Below, one piece after another: positions 46,775 through 58,382 of a stretch of DNA of 64,000 bases. The stretch covers positions 1 through 64,000 of the forward strand of contig MCFH01000064.1 in NCBI GenBank assembly GCA_002104945.1, given 5' to 3'. This DNA is from Piromyces finnis. Its lineage: Eukaryota; Neocallimastigomycota; Neocallimastigomycetes; Neocallimastigales; Neocallimastigaceae. The notes under the pieces are model-generated. The model saw only the letters and a program-made list of their open reading frames with translations. It searched no databases and was not told the DNA's origin. The translations under genes were made by a program, and so were the position numbers. Numbering within the stretch: position 1 is the stretch's first letter; every line of letters starts with the position of its first letter.

Positions 46775-49423
46775 ATGTCAGTTGTCGGTATTGATTTTGG
46801 AGGTCTCAACACTGTTATAGCAGTTGCTAGAAATAGAGGTATTGATGTTGTTTGTAATGAAGTCAGTAACAGAAAGACTCCGTAAGTATTATAAAAAAAT
46901 AATTATTTTTTTATATGAAATATAATAAAATTTAAAATTATTTAAAAATTCGTTACTTATTAAAACTTATATTTATTATATGAAATTTTATTTTATATTT
47001 AATATAGATCCCAAGTTTCTTTTGGTCCAAAACAACGTTACCTTGGTGAAAGTGCCAAGACTCAAGAAAATTCAAATTTCAAGAACACTGTATCACAATT
47101 AAAGCGTTTAATTGGTCGTCAATTCAGTGACCCAGAAATTCAAGAATATGAAGCTCCATTCATTAATGCTCAATTAGTTGAAGGTGATTGTGGTGAAGTT
47201 TCTGTTAAGGTTATGTATCAAAATGAACCAAGAGTTTTCACTTTCACTCAATTAGTTGCTATGTATTTAGGTAAAATTAGAGATATTACTTCTGCTGAAT
47301 TAAAAATTCCAATGTCCGATTGTGTTATCTCTGTTCCAGGATGGTTCACCGAAAAGCAAAGAAGAGCTTTAAATGATGCTGCTGATATTGCTGGATTAAA
47401 CGTTCTTAGACTTATCAACGATACTACTGCTTCTGCTCTTGGTTACGGTATTACCAAGACTGATCTTCCAGATCCATCATTACCAAATTGTAAGCCAAAG
47501 ATTGTTGCTTTTGTTGATATTGGTTATTCTAATGCTCAAGTTTCAATTGTTTCCTTTGTTAAGGGAAAACTTACTGTTAAGGGTACCGCCTACAATCCAA
47601 ACTTTGGTGGTCGTAACATTGATTTAGCTTTAGTTAAACACTGTGCTGAACAAATTAAGGAAAAATACAAGATGGATGTTTTAACTAACCCAAAGGCTAC
47701 TTTCCGTCTTCGTACTCAATGTGAAAAGACAAAGAAAATTTTAAGTGCTAATCCAGTTACTATCTTAAATGTTGAAAATATCATGAATGACCGTGATGTC
47801 AGCATGACTGTTAAGAGAGAAGAATTTGAAGAATTAATTAAGCCATACTTAGAAACTCTTGAACCATTACTTCAAGATGCTCTTAAGGTTGCTAAGGTTA
47901 CTATTGATGATATTGATTCTGTAGAACTTGTTGGTGGTACTACTCGTATTCCATGTGTTAAGAAGATTCTTAATGATTTCTTTAGTGGTAGTGATGATGC
48001 TACCAAGAGTAAGTTATCTACTACCTTAAACCAAGATGAATGTGTTGCTCGTGGATGTGCTTTCATGTGTGCTATTCATTCACCAGTCTTCAGAGTCAGA
48101 GATTTCACTGTTCAAGATTGTAATGATTATCCAATTGAAATCAACTGGGATAACAATACCTTCGAAGGTCCAGTTCCAGAAGGTAAGGTTGAAATTTTCT
48201 CTGTCGGTAACGCTGTTCCATCAGCTAAGAGATGTACTTTCACTTGCCCAATTGCTAACATTCCAAATGGTAATGCTGTTTCTTGCCAAATTAATGCCAA
48301 CTACATTTACGATAAAGCTGTTGAACGTGGTATGCCAAAGGCTATTGCCCCAGCTATTAGTGAATGGGTTATTAACAATATTAAGCCAGTTGAAAACTTA
48401 GAAGCTGAAAACGTTAAGCTTTCTGTTGTTGCTAAGTTAAATGCTAATGGTTTTGTTGAATTTACTGAAGCCAACTTAGTTGAAGAAGTTATGGTTGAAG
48501 TTAAAGAAGACAAAAAGGAAGAAAAGAAGGAAGAAAAGAAGGAAGGTGAAGAAAATGAAGAAAGTGGTGAAGCCATGGAAACTGAAAATGCTGAAGCTGA
48601 AAAGCAACCAAAGATGAAGAAGGTTACCAGAAAGCACCCACTTACTATTACTTCTAGAAATACTGCTCTTCCAACTTCAATTATGAATACTTATCGTGAA
48701 GCTGAAAACCAAATGCACGCTCAAGATAAATTAGTTATTGATACTGAATACAAGAAGAACGCTCTTGAAGAATACGTTTATGATACTCGTAGTAAGGTTG
48801 GTTACACTTACGCCGACTTTGTTGATCCAAGTATTAAGGATGACTTCTTAAAACAATTAGATGATATGGAAGACTGGCTTTACACCGATGAAGGTAGTGA
48901 AGCTACTAAGAGTGTTTACGTTAAGAAGCTCGAAGATTTAAAGAAGATTGGTGACCCAATTGCTTTACGTTACCGTGAATCCAATGAAAGACCAAACGCT
49001 GAACAAGCTTTAAGAGAAACTATTGCTCAATACCAAAAGCAAATCAATGCTGGTGATGACCGTTACGATCATATTTCTGAAGAAGAAATGAAGAAAGTTA
49101 CTGATGAATTAGCTAACAAAACTAACTGGTTAAATAATGTTATTGCCGCTCAAAATCAAAAGCAAAAGTGGGAAGATCTTGCTGTTACTAGTGCTGAAAT
49201 CTTAAAGGAACGTGAAACTATGGCTTTCACTATTAACCCAATTCTTAACAAGCCAAAACCAGCTCCACCAAAGGAAGAACCAAAGCAAGAAACTCCAGCT
49301 GAAGAAAAGCCAGCTGAAGAAGCTCCAAAGGAAGAAGCTGATGCTAATGTTGAAGGTGAAGACTCTACCACTCCAATGGAAGATGTCAAGTCTACTTCCG
49401 AATCTGCTATGGAAGTTGATTAA
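46775..49423 (+). CDS. Hsp110/Sse1-type Hsp70-superfamily chaperone (nucleotide exchange factor)
   Basis: Two exons, 46775-46881 and 47008-49423, total 2523 nt and encode 840 aa. The nucleotide-binding domain begins [20 protein letters not shown] and includes [17 protein letters not shown] and [18 protein letters not shown]. The Hsp110 class is indicated by the divergent first phosphate loop, the long acidic insertion in the beta-domain ([20 protein letters not shown], about residues 560-600) and the extended helical C-terminus rich in Pro, Glu and Lys. Total length is between yeast Sse1 and human Hsp110. Hsp110 proteins act in the cytosol as exchange factors and co-disaggregases for Hsp70. 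It uses more GC-ending codons (AAG, AAC, GGT/GCT) than its neighbours, suggesting strong expression. Confidence 0.93.
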
Positions 49424-49826
49424 ATTCATTAATTACAACAATTTAAATATCGAATTTTTTTTCTTTTTTTACTCCATAAATTTTCATATAAATAATCAAT
49501 TATAAATAGTTCTATAATTTTAAAGAAAAAAAGAAAAGAAGAAAACTATTAAATGATGAATTAATTCAGGGGAATTACATACAACAAAATCTATTAATTT
49601 TAATTATACCTTAAAGTAATAAAAAAATAAATTTATAAATAGAGTTTTTTTTTTTTTAATTAAAAAAGAATAATAACAATAAAAAAAAAAGAAAAAAAAA
49701 GAAAAAAAAATTATATAAACTATTATAAATAATAATATTTTAGTTTTTTTTTTTTTTTTTATTTTTTTAGTAAAAAATTGTATAGATTTTTTTTTGTTTA
49801 ATGAAAAATAAAATAAAATAAAATAA

Positions 49827-49857
<31 letters not shown>

Positions 49858-49995
49858 TAATTATAAAAATAATTTAATAAATTTGTCTTTTTACATAATT
49901 TCCACTATATTAGTCTCATCAGATAGTAAAACATGCTTTTCTTTAATTAATAGAATAAATGTATTCAAATTTAAATATATTAAAATGTTACAATA
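49424..49995. other. Hsp110 3' flank and LINE insertion site
   Basis: AT-rich spacer containing an AAAAT/AAAAAT pentamer-hexamer run at about 49805-49860. The left copy of the LINE target-site duplication, TAAAATGTTACAATA, is at 49981-49995. Confidence 0.7.
49981..49995. repeat. LINE target-site duplication, left copy
   Basis: TAAAATGTTACAATA, identical to 52565-52579. It defines the 5' end of the inserted element at 49996. Confidence 0.9.
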
Positions 49996-52283
49996 CTTCA
50001 GATAATGATGCTCATGGTTTAAATTTTATTCTTAAATTATTTAACCGTATTTGGGATGGAGATTTCCCCAACTCATGGAATGAATCCAGTATTGTTTCTA
50101 TTCCTAAGAAGGGAGATTTGACAGATTGTGATAACTATCGAGGTATATCACTTATCAATAATGGTATTAAGTTGATTTCCAAAATTGTCACCACTAGAAT
50201 CTCAGAATATGGTCTAAAGAATAATTTCATTAGACCTGAACAATTTGGTTTTCGAAAAAAGGAAGAAAGTATCAGTCTTTTCATTTCAATCCAAGAAATA
50301 TGCCGTAGACGTCAATTAGATAATAAAGAGACATATTTGGCCTTTTTAGATCTCAGGAAAGCATACGATTCAGTCCCAATCGGTAATATTCTCCATAAAT
50401 TAGATTGTTTAGGAATCCGAGGTAAGAGTTTACAATTTATCAAAAATTTATATTTAACATCTAAGGCTAATGTCAAATTAGATGGACAATTCTCGAAATC
50501 TTTTGATGTGAAGAAAGGAGTCCGTCAAGGTTGCCCACTTTCTCCTATTCTTTTTAATCTCTTTATTAATGATATATTTAAAGAGTGTGAAGATCTCGGA
50601 GTCAGTTTAGGTGACACTCGATGCTGTGGTGGACTTTTTGCAGATGATATAGTTATTTGTGCTCCAACAAGAGGATGCTTAAAAAAGATGCTTAGAAGAG
50701 TTAATGAATGGGCCTTGTATAATGAAATGGAATTTGGTATCCAGAAATGTTCAACGATGGTGATTCGTCCTGAATCAATAGAAAATCAGATCAAGAGAGA
50801 TCCAACATTTTACTTAGCAGGACAACCCATTCCAACTACTGACTGCTACACTTATCTTGGTGTTCCATTTGATAAGAATTTGTCCCTTAAACCAGTAATT
50901 AAAGTTCTTAATAACAAGGTTTTGAAAGGACTTTTCTCAGTCAGTAAATTCTTAAGAAATCCTAATATTCCTATTCCTTTCAAAAAACTAGTACTTAACT
51001 CTCAAGTGATTAGCAGAGTTTCATACTTTGCACCATTACTTGGATCCAACAAAGCTAGGTCTAGGATTGCTCAGAAGCATGTTAACAAAGGAATACGATG
51101 GGTTGCCGGAGTTCATAAAGCTGTATCGTTTATATCTTTATACTCTATCTCAAAAGATTTGAATATTCCTCCATTGTCAGCCAAATGTGCGTTAGCTCAG
51201 GTTAGATGTTTTAACAAATGGAAAAACTCAAATTGTATTATCTCACACCTTGTCAATTACATTCCTAAATTTAGAAAATACACGTGGTGCAAATCAAGTA
51301 GGACACTTGATAAAAAACTAAAGAAACATGGAGATGTTAAAGCAGTTAAAAACTTTTATTGGAAAGATCTCAAAGGGAATTCAATCAAAGCGCAATATTA
51401 TGATGATAATAAATTTATTGAAACTAAAGATTTTATTAAATTATGTTATGAATACCCAGAGTTTGCCTATGGCTTCTACTGGCTCTTGAAAGCAAGAAGT
51501 GGATACAAGTTGGATGCTAGAGTTGCCAAAGCTGCTAAATTTGTTGATCCAGTTTGTCCTAACTACTGTCCATGTTGCAAGTGTGGTGTTCAAAGTATTA
51601 AACATTGGTTATTAGATTGTCCAACATTTAGAGATATCCGTATTAAACATTATGATTCCATAGTCCAGCTACTTAATTTTTTCAGTCAACGTAATTCCAA
51701 TAGTCCTATCAATAATAATGAAATTGATAATATCAGTAGAGATAGCAATAACATTAATAGTAATAGTAACAATAGTAGTAATAACAATAGTAATAGTAAC
51801 AATAGTAATAATAACAATAGTAGTAATAGAAATAGTAATAATAACAATAGTAGTTATAGAAATAATAATACTAGTAATGATAGCAATAGTGAAGATAATA
51901 ATTCTAATTTAGATAGTAATTTAATTAATGATAGTAATAGTTCTAATAATCCGGTGAATATTAATGTGTATGATTATTCTAGTGTGTGCAGTAAAATATT
52001 TAAATTCCTTCTTGGGGGAAGAAGTTTTAACAATATCAATTACAATTCAAGGGAATGGAAAGAACTTTGTAAGCGTCAGATTCAATCTGGTACTAATGAA
52101 GGAACACCATTCTTGACGGTAACCGCGGAACTTCTAACCAAAATCATGCCTTTTGCTATTGGCCAGCAATGGTCAATGTTCAAAAGGTTTGAAGCAACAT
52201 CCAAGAGCGTCAATGCTGAAGAAACAGTAAGACAGGCCAGGAGGGCCAGCGCAACCAATGGAGATCATAATTTTGTTCCATGA
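49996..52283 (+). CDS. LINE reverse transcriptase, N-terminally truncated ORF2
   Basis: The frame is open from 49959, but the first 12 residues are host DNA; the element contributes residues from about 13 on (TSDNDAHGLNFILKLFNRIW). Reverse-transcriptase blocks are clear: SSIVSIPKKGDLTDCDNYRG, then LAFLDLRKAYDSVP (first catalytic Asp), VRQGCPLSPILFNLFINDIF and the FADD catalytic box at 50637-50648, then the thumb (TYLGVPFD). A C-terminal cysteine-histidine cluster follows (CPNYCPCCKCG, then HWLLDC). Next comes an Asn/Ser repeat of about 90 residues (51690-51960) and a last domain (KIFKFLLGGRSFN, then GTPFLTVTAELL). There is no endonuclease domain, so it cannot move autonomously. Clade not assigned. 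Confidence 0.92.
51690..51960 (+). repeat. Asn/Ser-coding hexamer repeat inside the LINE ORF
   Basis: A degenerate array of AATAGT and AATAAC units encodes Asn-Ser-rich sequence between the cysteine cluster and the C-terminal domain. The decayed copy at 17030-18300 has only a short linker at this position. Confidence 0.8.
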
Positions 52284-52518
52284 TAAAATTTCGATCTTTG
52301 GCTCGGTGTCCCATTGGAAGTCAAATACAATTATTATACTTTAGTATGATAGTGGCTTTCTTACTTTAATTAAAATTACTAGAATACATTATACCCAATT
52401 TTTATTCATTTGTGTTTATTTAAACATATTTTTTTTATTTTTATTTTATTTTAATTTTTATATTTCATGTATTATAATTTTAATTAAATTAATAATAAAG
52501 TTTAAAATATTTGATGCC

Positions 52519-52564
<46 letters not shown>

Positions 52565-52566
<2 letters not shown>

Positions 52567-52579
52567 AAATGTTACAATA
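52565..52579. repeat. LINE target-site duplication, right copy
   Basis: TAAAATGTTACAATA directly after the A tail, identical to 49981-49995. Confidence 0.9.
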
Positions 52580-53058
52580 AATTTAAATTTACTACCTTTT
52601 TTTTAAAAAAAAAATTTATAGTTATAAACAAATATAAACTAATAAAGAATAAGATTGTAATTATATATCTGTAATTTTTGTTTTATTTTCAATAAAATTT
52701 ATCTTTTATTCCACCAAGTACCAGTTAATTATAATAACCTAAAAATTATATAAATAATTAATTAAATTTTTTAATTATTACTTATAAATTAATTTCCTAA
52801 TGAAATAAACTTTTTTATATACAAATTATATTTTCCATAGTTAAAGGAAAAAAATATAATAAAAACATTAATTTATAATTACTATATCATTTTTTTTTTT
52901 TTTTTTTTTTTTTTAATTTTACTTTTACTTTGTAATTAATATGTTGATATAAAATTTAAGTAAAATAAATTCATTAATTTTTGATTTTATTTTTAATATT
53001 GTTATAAATATTATATATTTGAAATTTAAAGTTATTTATAATATTCTAAAGGTTTATA
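52580..53058. other. Intergenic, 5' flank of the 1634-aa orphan
   Basis: AT-rich with about 24 consecutive T near 52890-52913. No gene or named motif is seen. Confidence 0.5.
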
Positions 53059-56000
53059 ATGAATGAATATTATATTTCAAAAACTCCAATTGTAGAGAAA
53101 CTTGTAATTAAGGCAACTGATCAAGAATCTGTTGATGAACCATTGTTTACTAAGGAGATAAAGGATACAGACACAGTTAAAAAAAAGAAAGTTAGTTTCG
53201 GTGCATTACCATCTTTACATGATTATTTAGATGATAATTATTTTAAAGAATATGATAATTGTTTTCGGGGAAATTCTTTTAATTCCAATAAGTACAAAAG
53301 ATTATCATCTATTGAAGTCAATAAATTTGACTTGAAGAAAACAAAAAAAAGATCATTTAAAAAACGAAAAAAACAAGTTCCAATAAATTATTTTGAGGTA
53401 CAATATTCAAATTATTCACTATGTTCAAATAAAAAGAATAATGGTAGTGTTAAAAATATATCAAATAAAGAAAATGAAAAGGTAGATTATAAATGCCAAA
53501 ATAATATTATAGATACGTATCATAAAAAACCTTTTTCAGTAATTGACAAAAAATATAGTTCTTTAGCTAGAAATGAAACAGATAAACATATAAATTCTAA
53601 ATTAGATGATGAAAAAAAAAAACAACTTTTTAGTAGTAGTAATAATTCTCATTTAAATAGCAAAACTTTAATAAAAGGAAAAAATGATATTATTAAAAGA
53701 AATAAAGAAAAGAGATCAATTTTAACTGGTGATTTGATGGATAATCAATCTTCTAAAAATAATGAGGAAGAATATTTTTCAACAGAATTAATGCTCCAAG
53801 ATACTGATGATATTTTTCATATTAATGAAGATCTTTTTACTCCTGAACAACATAATGATATACTTTTACTTGAAAAAAATAATTATAATATTGCAAATTG
53901 TAAAAATCTGGAGTGTTTTAAGAAGAAACAGTTAGATAAAGTAAAAAACTCTGAACCATTAACTAAAACATCTATAAATGATACAGAAGATATGAAAATA
54001 GATGGAGATGATAATAAAATAAGTGTATATAATGTTTGTCGAAGAAGAAACCTTAAAAAAATTTCCAATATAATGAATTTAACTAAAAATATAACAAAAA
54101 ATAAAAGTATATGTATAGATTTTGATTATTGTGATAGTAGTAGTGATTCAAGTTCATCCTATTCAAATGATAGTAGTTATCAAAAACACAAAAAAGAATC
54201 ACATTCCAACAAGAAGAAACATGCTAGCAATAAAAATGAAAAAATAAATGATAAAGGAAAATATGATCATTTAATGAAAGAAAGTAATACTGTAGACGAA
54301 AAAAATATTGATAATAGTGCTTATGATTTAACATATAATATACCAATATCTTTCCAGAATAAAGAATTATTTAAATTTGCAAATGAAATATATAAAGGAG
54401 AAACTGAAGCATCACAAAATATAGTGCAAACTGAAGAGGAAAAAGAACTCGAGGAAGAAAGGTTAGCTCTTTTAAAGTATGTATTGCCTAATTTAAAGGA
54501 AAATGATCAAATAAGAAGAGATGAAATTATTAAAAAAAAAAAACAGATACAAAATGTTAAGAAAATATTTAATAAGAAGAAGGAAGAATATGAAGAAAGG
54601 GAAGAACAAATAAAGAGAGAAAGAGATCAAAATATTGATACAACAGAACAAAACCTAAAGATGACAAATGTTATTAAGGCTATTATTGAAAGATTAAAAA
54701 ATAATAAAAATAGTTTCAAATTAAATAAAGACATGTTTCGTAAAAATAAGGATGATAAATTACGTAATCTCCCATTGGAAGAATTAAATGCTTTATATCA
54801 TAAAGAATTAAATGAATTAGAAGGGGATGAATATAAAATTATTCCTTCTAATGTTAAGCAAGAAATTATAAGAAAAAATATAATAAAAAAGAGGTTGATT
54901 ACAGCTCCTCGTATGAAAGCATTTGGTATAAAGAGTAAATTTGATAAATCAAATGAAAATGATAACGGATTAAATATAAAGACTCCATCTATGTATATTG
55001 AACTTCAACACATGTTTAGTGATGAATACAATACATTAAAGAAAATATTAAACCATAAAAAGCATCATAGTGTTGATTTACTAACAAATTTAGATACTCC
55101 TTCAGAAAGTATTATGAGTAAGGTTGATAAGTTAAGAAATGGTGTTGTCAGTGAAAGAAATTTACACGAAAATGATGATGACGATACAGAAAAAGAGAGA
55201 GATCAACTTCATAATCGTAGAAAATCAAAAATTCATTTTCATAATCAGCATGTCCATAATTCTCGTAATCGTCACAGCCTTAAACCTAATGAAGATATTA
55301 AAAGAAAAGATATTGAAAAGGATAGTATAATGAAGAAGCATAGAAAAATGTCACACTTAGGTTCTATTAAGAAATTTAAATCCATTAGATTTTCTAGTAC
55401 AGTATTAAATAGTAATAAAACCATGAAAGTTTTAAATCCATTAAATACAAAATCAAAATTATCCAACGAAAAAATAAATGAATTAGAATATATAAAAAAT
55501 AAATCAAATTATATAATAAAAGATACAATTGTGGATAATAATAAGCATAATGCTATACCAACACCATATGGTTCATTAGATTATGATTTGTATATAGCAT
55601 GCAATCAACATAAATATTTCAGAAAGATTCAAAAGACTATTAATAAAAAGAAAAGGGAAGAAAATATTTTAAGAGAAAGAAGAAAGAGTAAATTTTACAT
55701 TATTCAGAAAAACAAATCATTAGCTAAGAGTTCTAGATTATTAAAAAGTCAAAGTATGAATACAGCTAATTCAACAAGTGAGGAAACTTTTATTGATGAA
55801 GATAGTAGCATATATACTACTTCTGTTTATAACCCAGAAGCTTTAAAAAAGGCTATTATGAATAATATTTCTAAAAAAAATATTAATTTATCATGTAAGT
55901 TATTTAATAATATTAATACTAATACTTTTGATGTAGATTCATCTAAAGCAATAGAAGAAAAAAAAGAAAATAATGATAGCATTTTAGTTAACAGTAATAA

Positions 56001-57963
56001 AGCAGATGCTTTTATAAATTCTCTAAATAGTAAGGATAAAAATAATGAAGCTAATTGTAATAATACTTCATCTTCATCTAAAACAATTACAACAACAGCA
56101 ACAACAACAGCAGCAACAACAACAACAGCAACAGCAACAGCAACAGCAACAGTAACAGCAACAACAACAACAACAACAACAACATCAACTAAGGTTTTAT
56201 CATCAAATAAGCTAAATGAAGAAAAAACTGAATCTATTAAAAATATTTGTGTTAATAATAAGGAGAAAAACAATTCGAATATTATTAATAATAAAGCTCA
56301 AAAAGGAAATACTAATAATAATATTACCAAAACAAAAACAAGTGAAAATGATACAAAATTTAATAATAAAAAAACTAAAAAGAAGAATGAACTTCTTAGT
56401 AATAAAAAATCTGTAGATAATCTAATGCCAAAAACAGGAGGAAACGGGAAATCTAAATCCAAGACAATGACTAAATCAATTCTTAAATCAAAAACTCCAA
56501 CTAATAGCTCAAGTAATATAAGACTAAAAAAAGGAAAGAAAGATTCAAAACTTTCTATTTCAACATCTTCAATAATAAAAAACAATTCTGAAAAATTAAA
56601 AAATAATAAGTGTGCAAATTTAAAGAATAATGAGGAAGCTAATGCAGGAAAAGAAAATAATGATACTACTACTACCACCACCACCACCACCACTACTACT
56701 ACTACTAATAATAATAATAAGTTGAACTGTATACAATTAGAAAGTGAGAATAATTTAAGTGGCAATAAAAGTATTTTAAAAAGTGCATCAAGCTTTTCAA
56801 AGAGATCTAGATGCAATAGTAAAAAACAAAAAGTATTATTTAAGGATTTAAATATTGATGATAATGAAGTTATTGTAAATATTTTGAGTAATAATTTACC
56901 AAAAAATACAGATGAAACTGAATATATTCGGGTAAATAAAGTTGATTATAGAAATGGAAGTCCCTCACTAAAGAAATCAAAAAATAATAATAATAAGTCA
57001 GAAATTGTTGAAGAATTTCAAAAAATTAATGAAAACACTAAACGTACAGTATATGCATATGTTGGTTTAGATAGAAATGTTAACTTTTATGATTATGATG
57101 AACTTCTCGGTAATATTGATATGGTAATGCCAAAGGACAAATTTTACCAAGAAATATCTGTATTTGAAGATACAGAAAAATTTAAGGAGTCTATGAATAA
57201 TGAATTATATAATCGTTATAAAATTAGGCCGCATACTGATGAAGGTATTGATATAGAAAAGATGAACGAAACAATAAATTGTGCATTTTCAATTATGGGT
57301 TATAATCGTGAAAGAAGAAAATTAGTAGAAGATGAAAAAACAGTTTGGCATAAACAAATTAATGAAGCTACAGATTTGTATGATAAATTAATAGAATTAG
57401 GTGTAGATATTGATAAAAGAATTCTTATAAATGCATTAGTTAGTCCAAAAGATGTATTACACATTAATAAAGATAATAATATGTTAAAAGATAAAATACG
57501 GAAAGAGAATGGTAAAAATTCTTCTTCCACTTCTGCTACATCCACTTCTCCTCCAACATCACCTTCATCATCTTCTGATAATAAGCATAAAGGATCATTA
57601 TCTAAAAATAGTATTTCATATAATTCTTTCCAATTCAATAATATTACAACAGACATATATAATAAATATAATTCAGTAAAGGCTAAAGTTAATACTTATA
57701 ATGAACTTATATATAATTATAGATTAAAAAGATTAATGAAGCAATTTATTAAAAAACGTAGACAATGTAAGAAAGAAATTAGAGAAAATAATATTATTGA
57801 ACTTCCATTTATTTCTTCTTTTCCTCGAAGATATAAATATGAAGATAATGAAAAATACCCTGTACAAGAATATAATTACTTTTATTCAGATAATTATATA
57901 AATCCATATCATAATTATAGATGTTTATTTTCAGATGACACATGCATATTCTATAGTTATTGA
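53059..57963 (+). CDS. Large charged, low-complexity orphan protein (1634 aa), single exon
   Basis: I do not recognise the family. It is one uninterrupted frame starting MNEYYISKTPIVEKLVIKAT and ending DDTCIFYSY. There are no membrane segments or signal peptide. A basic, Asn/Ser/Lys-rich protein, it carries a KKKKVSFG motif at residues 41-48 that matches the RVxF-type protein phosphatase 1 docking motif. A Ser/Asp block lies near 54130-54180, and a strongly charged, probably coiled-coil segment at residues 455-550 (EEEKELEEERLALLKYVLPN). Ser/Arg/Lys-rich patches follow (HFHNQHVHNSRNRHSLK), then Thr/Ala and Thr homopolymers near 56087-56190 and 56664-56710. The last 300 residues look most ordered (VYAYVGLDRNVNFYDYDELL and INCAFSIMGYNRERRKLVED). 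The lack of introns is unusual beside its neighbours. A regulatory or cytoskeletal role is possible but unproven. Confidence 0.8.
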   Translation: MNEYYISKTPIVEKLVIKATDQESVDEPLFTKEIKDTDTVKKKKVSFGALPSLHDYLDDNYFKEYDNCFRGNSFNSNKYKRLSSIEVNKFDLKKTKKRSFKKRKKQVPINYFEVQYSNYSLCSNKKNNGSVKNISNKENEKVDYKCQNNIIDTYHKKPFSVIDKKYSSLARNETDKHINSKLDDEKKKQLFSSSNNSHLNSKTLIKGKNDIIKRNKEKRSILTGDLMDNQSSKNNEEEYFSTELMLQDTDDIFHINEDLFTPEQHNDILLLEKNNYNIANCKNLECFKKKQLDKVKNSEPLTKTSINDTEDMKIDGDDNKISVYNVCRRRNLKKISNIMNLTKNITKNKSICIDFDYCDSSSDSSSSYSNDSSYQKHKKESHSNKKKHASNKNEKINDKGKYDHLMKESNTVDEKNIDNSAYDLTYNIPISFQNKELFKFANEIYKGETEASQNIVQTEEEKELEEERLALLKYVLPNLKENDQIRRDEIIKKKKQIQNVKKIFNKKKEEYEEREEQIKRERDQNIDTTEQNLKMTNVIKAIIERLKNNKNSFKLNKDMFRKNKDDKLRNLPLEELNALYHKELNELEGDEYKIIPSNVKQEIIRKNIIKKRLITAPRMKAFGIKSKFDKSNENDNGLNIKTPSMYIELQHMFSDEYNTLKKILNHKKHHSVDLLTNLDTPSESIMSKVDKLRNGVVSERNLHENDDDDTEKERDQLHNRRKSKIHFHNQHVHNSRNRHSLKPNEDIKRKDIEKDSIMKKHRKMSHLGSIKKFKSIRFSSTVLNSNKTMKVLNPLNTKSKLSNEKINELEYIKNKSNYIIKDTIVDNNKHNAIPTPYGSLDYDLYIACNQHKYFRKIQKTINKKKREENILRERRKSKFYIIQKNKSLAKSSRLLKSQSMNTANSTSEETFIDEDSSIYTTSVYNPEALKKAIMNNISKKNINLSCKLFNNINTNTFDVDSSKAIEEKKENNDSILVNSNKADAFINSLNSKDKNNEANCNNTSSSSKTITTTATTTAATTTTATATATATVTATTTTTTTTSTKVLSSNKLNEEKTESIKNICVNNKEKNNSNIINNKAQKGNTNNNITKTKTSENDTKFNNKKTKKKNELLSNKKSVDNLMPKTGGNGKSKSKTMTKSILKSKTPTNSSSNIRLKKGKKDSKLSISTSSIIKNNSEKLKNNKCANLKNNEEANAGKENNDTTTTTTTTTTTTTTNNNNKLNCIQLESENNLSGNKSILKSASSFSKRSRCNSKKQKVLFKDLNIDDNEVIVNILSNNLPKNTDETEYIRVNKVDYRNGSPSLKKSKNNNNKSEIVEEFQKINENTKRTVYAYVGLDRNVNFYDYDELLGNIDMVMPKDKFYQEISVFEDTEKFKESMNNELYNRYKIRPHTDEGIDIEKMNETINCAFSIMGYNRERRKLVEDEKTVWHKQINEATDLYDKLIELGVDIDKRILINALVSPKDVLHINKDNNMLKDKIRKENGKNSSSTSATSTSPPTSPSSSSDNKHKGSLSKNSISYNSFQFNNITTDIYNKYNSVKAKVNTYNELIYNYRLKRLMKQFIKKRRQCKKEIRENNIIELPFISSFPRRYKYEDNEKYPVQEYNYFYSDNYINPYHNYRCLFSDDTCIFYSY

Positions 57964-58382
57964 AATAAATCATTAGCAGTTTTTCATTTTTTTATCTTAT
58001 AAATATACATATAATGTTATGTATATTAATTATTTTATTAAGTAATGTTAGGTTACTTAAGCAAGAAAGCATTAAAATAATTTTTTAGCATTTCTATTTA
58101 TATAATGATAATGTGCATGTGCATATAAATAGGAGTATTTAGATATAATGAAATAAACCATTTTAATTTTATAATACTATCTATTCAATCAATTTTTTTT
58201 TCAAAAGTAATAAATGTACAATGTATATTGAAATTAATGAAATTATATTAAAAAGTAAGAAAATTATTAATTAAAATACATATTAAAAGCTAATATTTCA
58301 ATGAATACATTTATAAATGCATTACATTTAATATGTCATTATTAAAAAAAAAATTTACATTTTTATACACTATTATGAATTA
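57964..58382. other. Intergenic between convergent genes
   Basis: These 419 bp between convergent 3' ends have no gene. They contain only AT-rich 3' flanking sequence. Confidence 0.6.

Larger units (their letters stand above)
49996..52564 (+). mobile_element. 5'-truncated non-LTR (LINE) retrotransposon, young insertion
   Basis: The element is about 2.57 kb and is bounded by a perfect 15-bp direct repeat. It ends with an uninterrupted run of 43 A (52522-52564), preceded by an AATAAA signal near 52493. It lacks an upstream ORF and any endonuclease domain, so it is 5'-truncated, as expected of abortive target-primed reverse transcription. The remaining reverse-transcriptase frame is open to its natural stop, so the insertion is recent. 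A much older relative lies at 17030-18300 in the same window. Confidence 0.93.

Noticed and set aside
55827..56816. Minus-strand Val/Leu-rich frames opposite the 1634-aa orphan
   Set aside because: Shadows of Thr- and Ala-coding triplet repeats on the plus strand.
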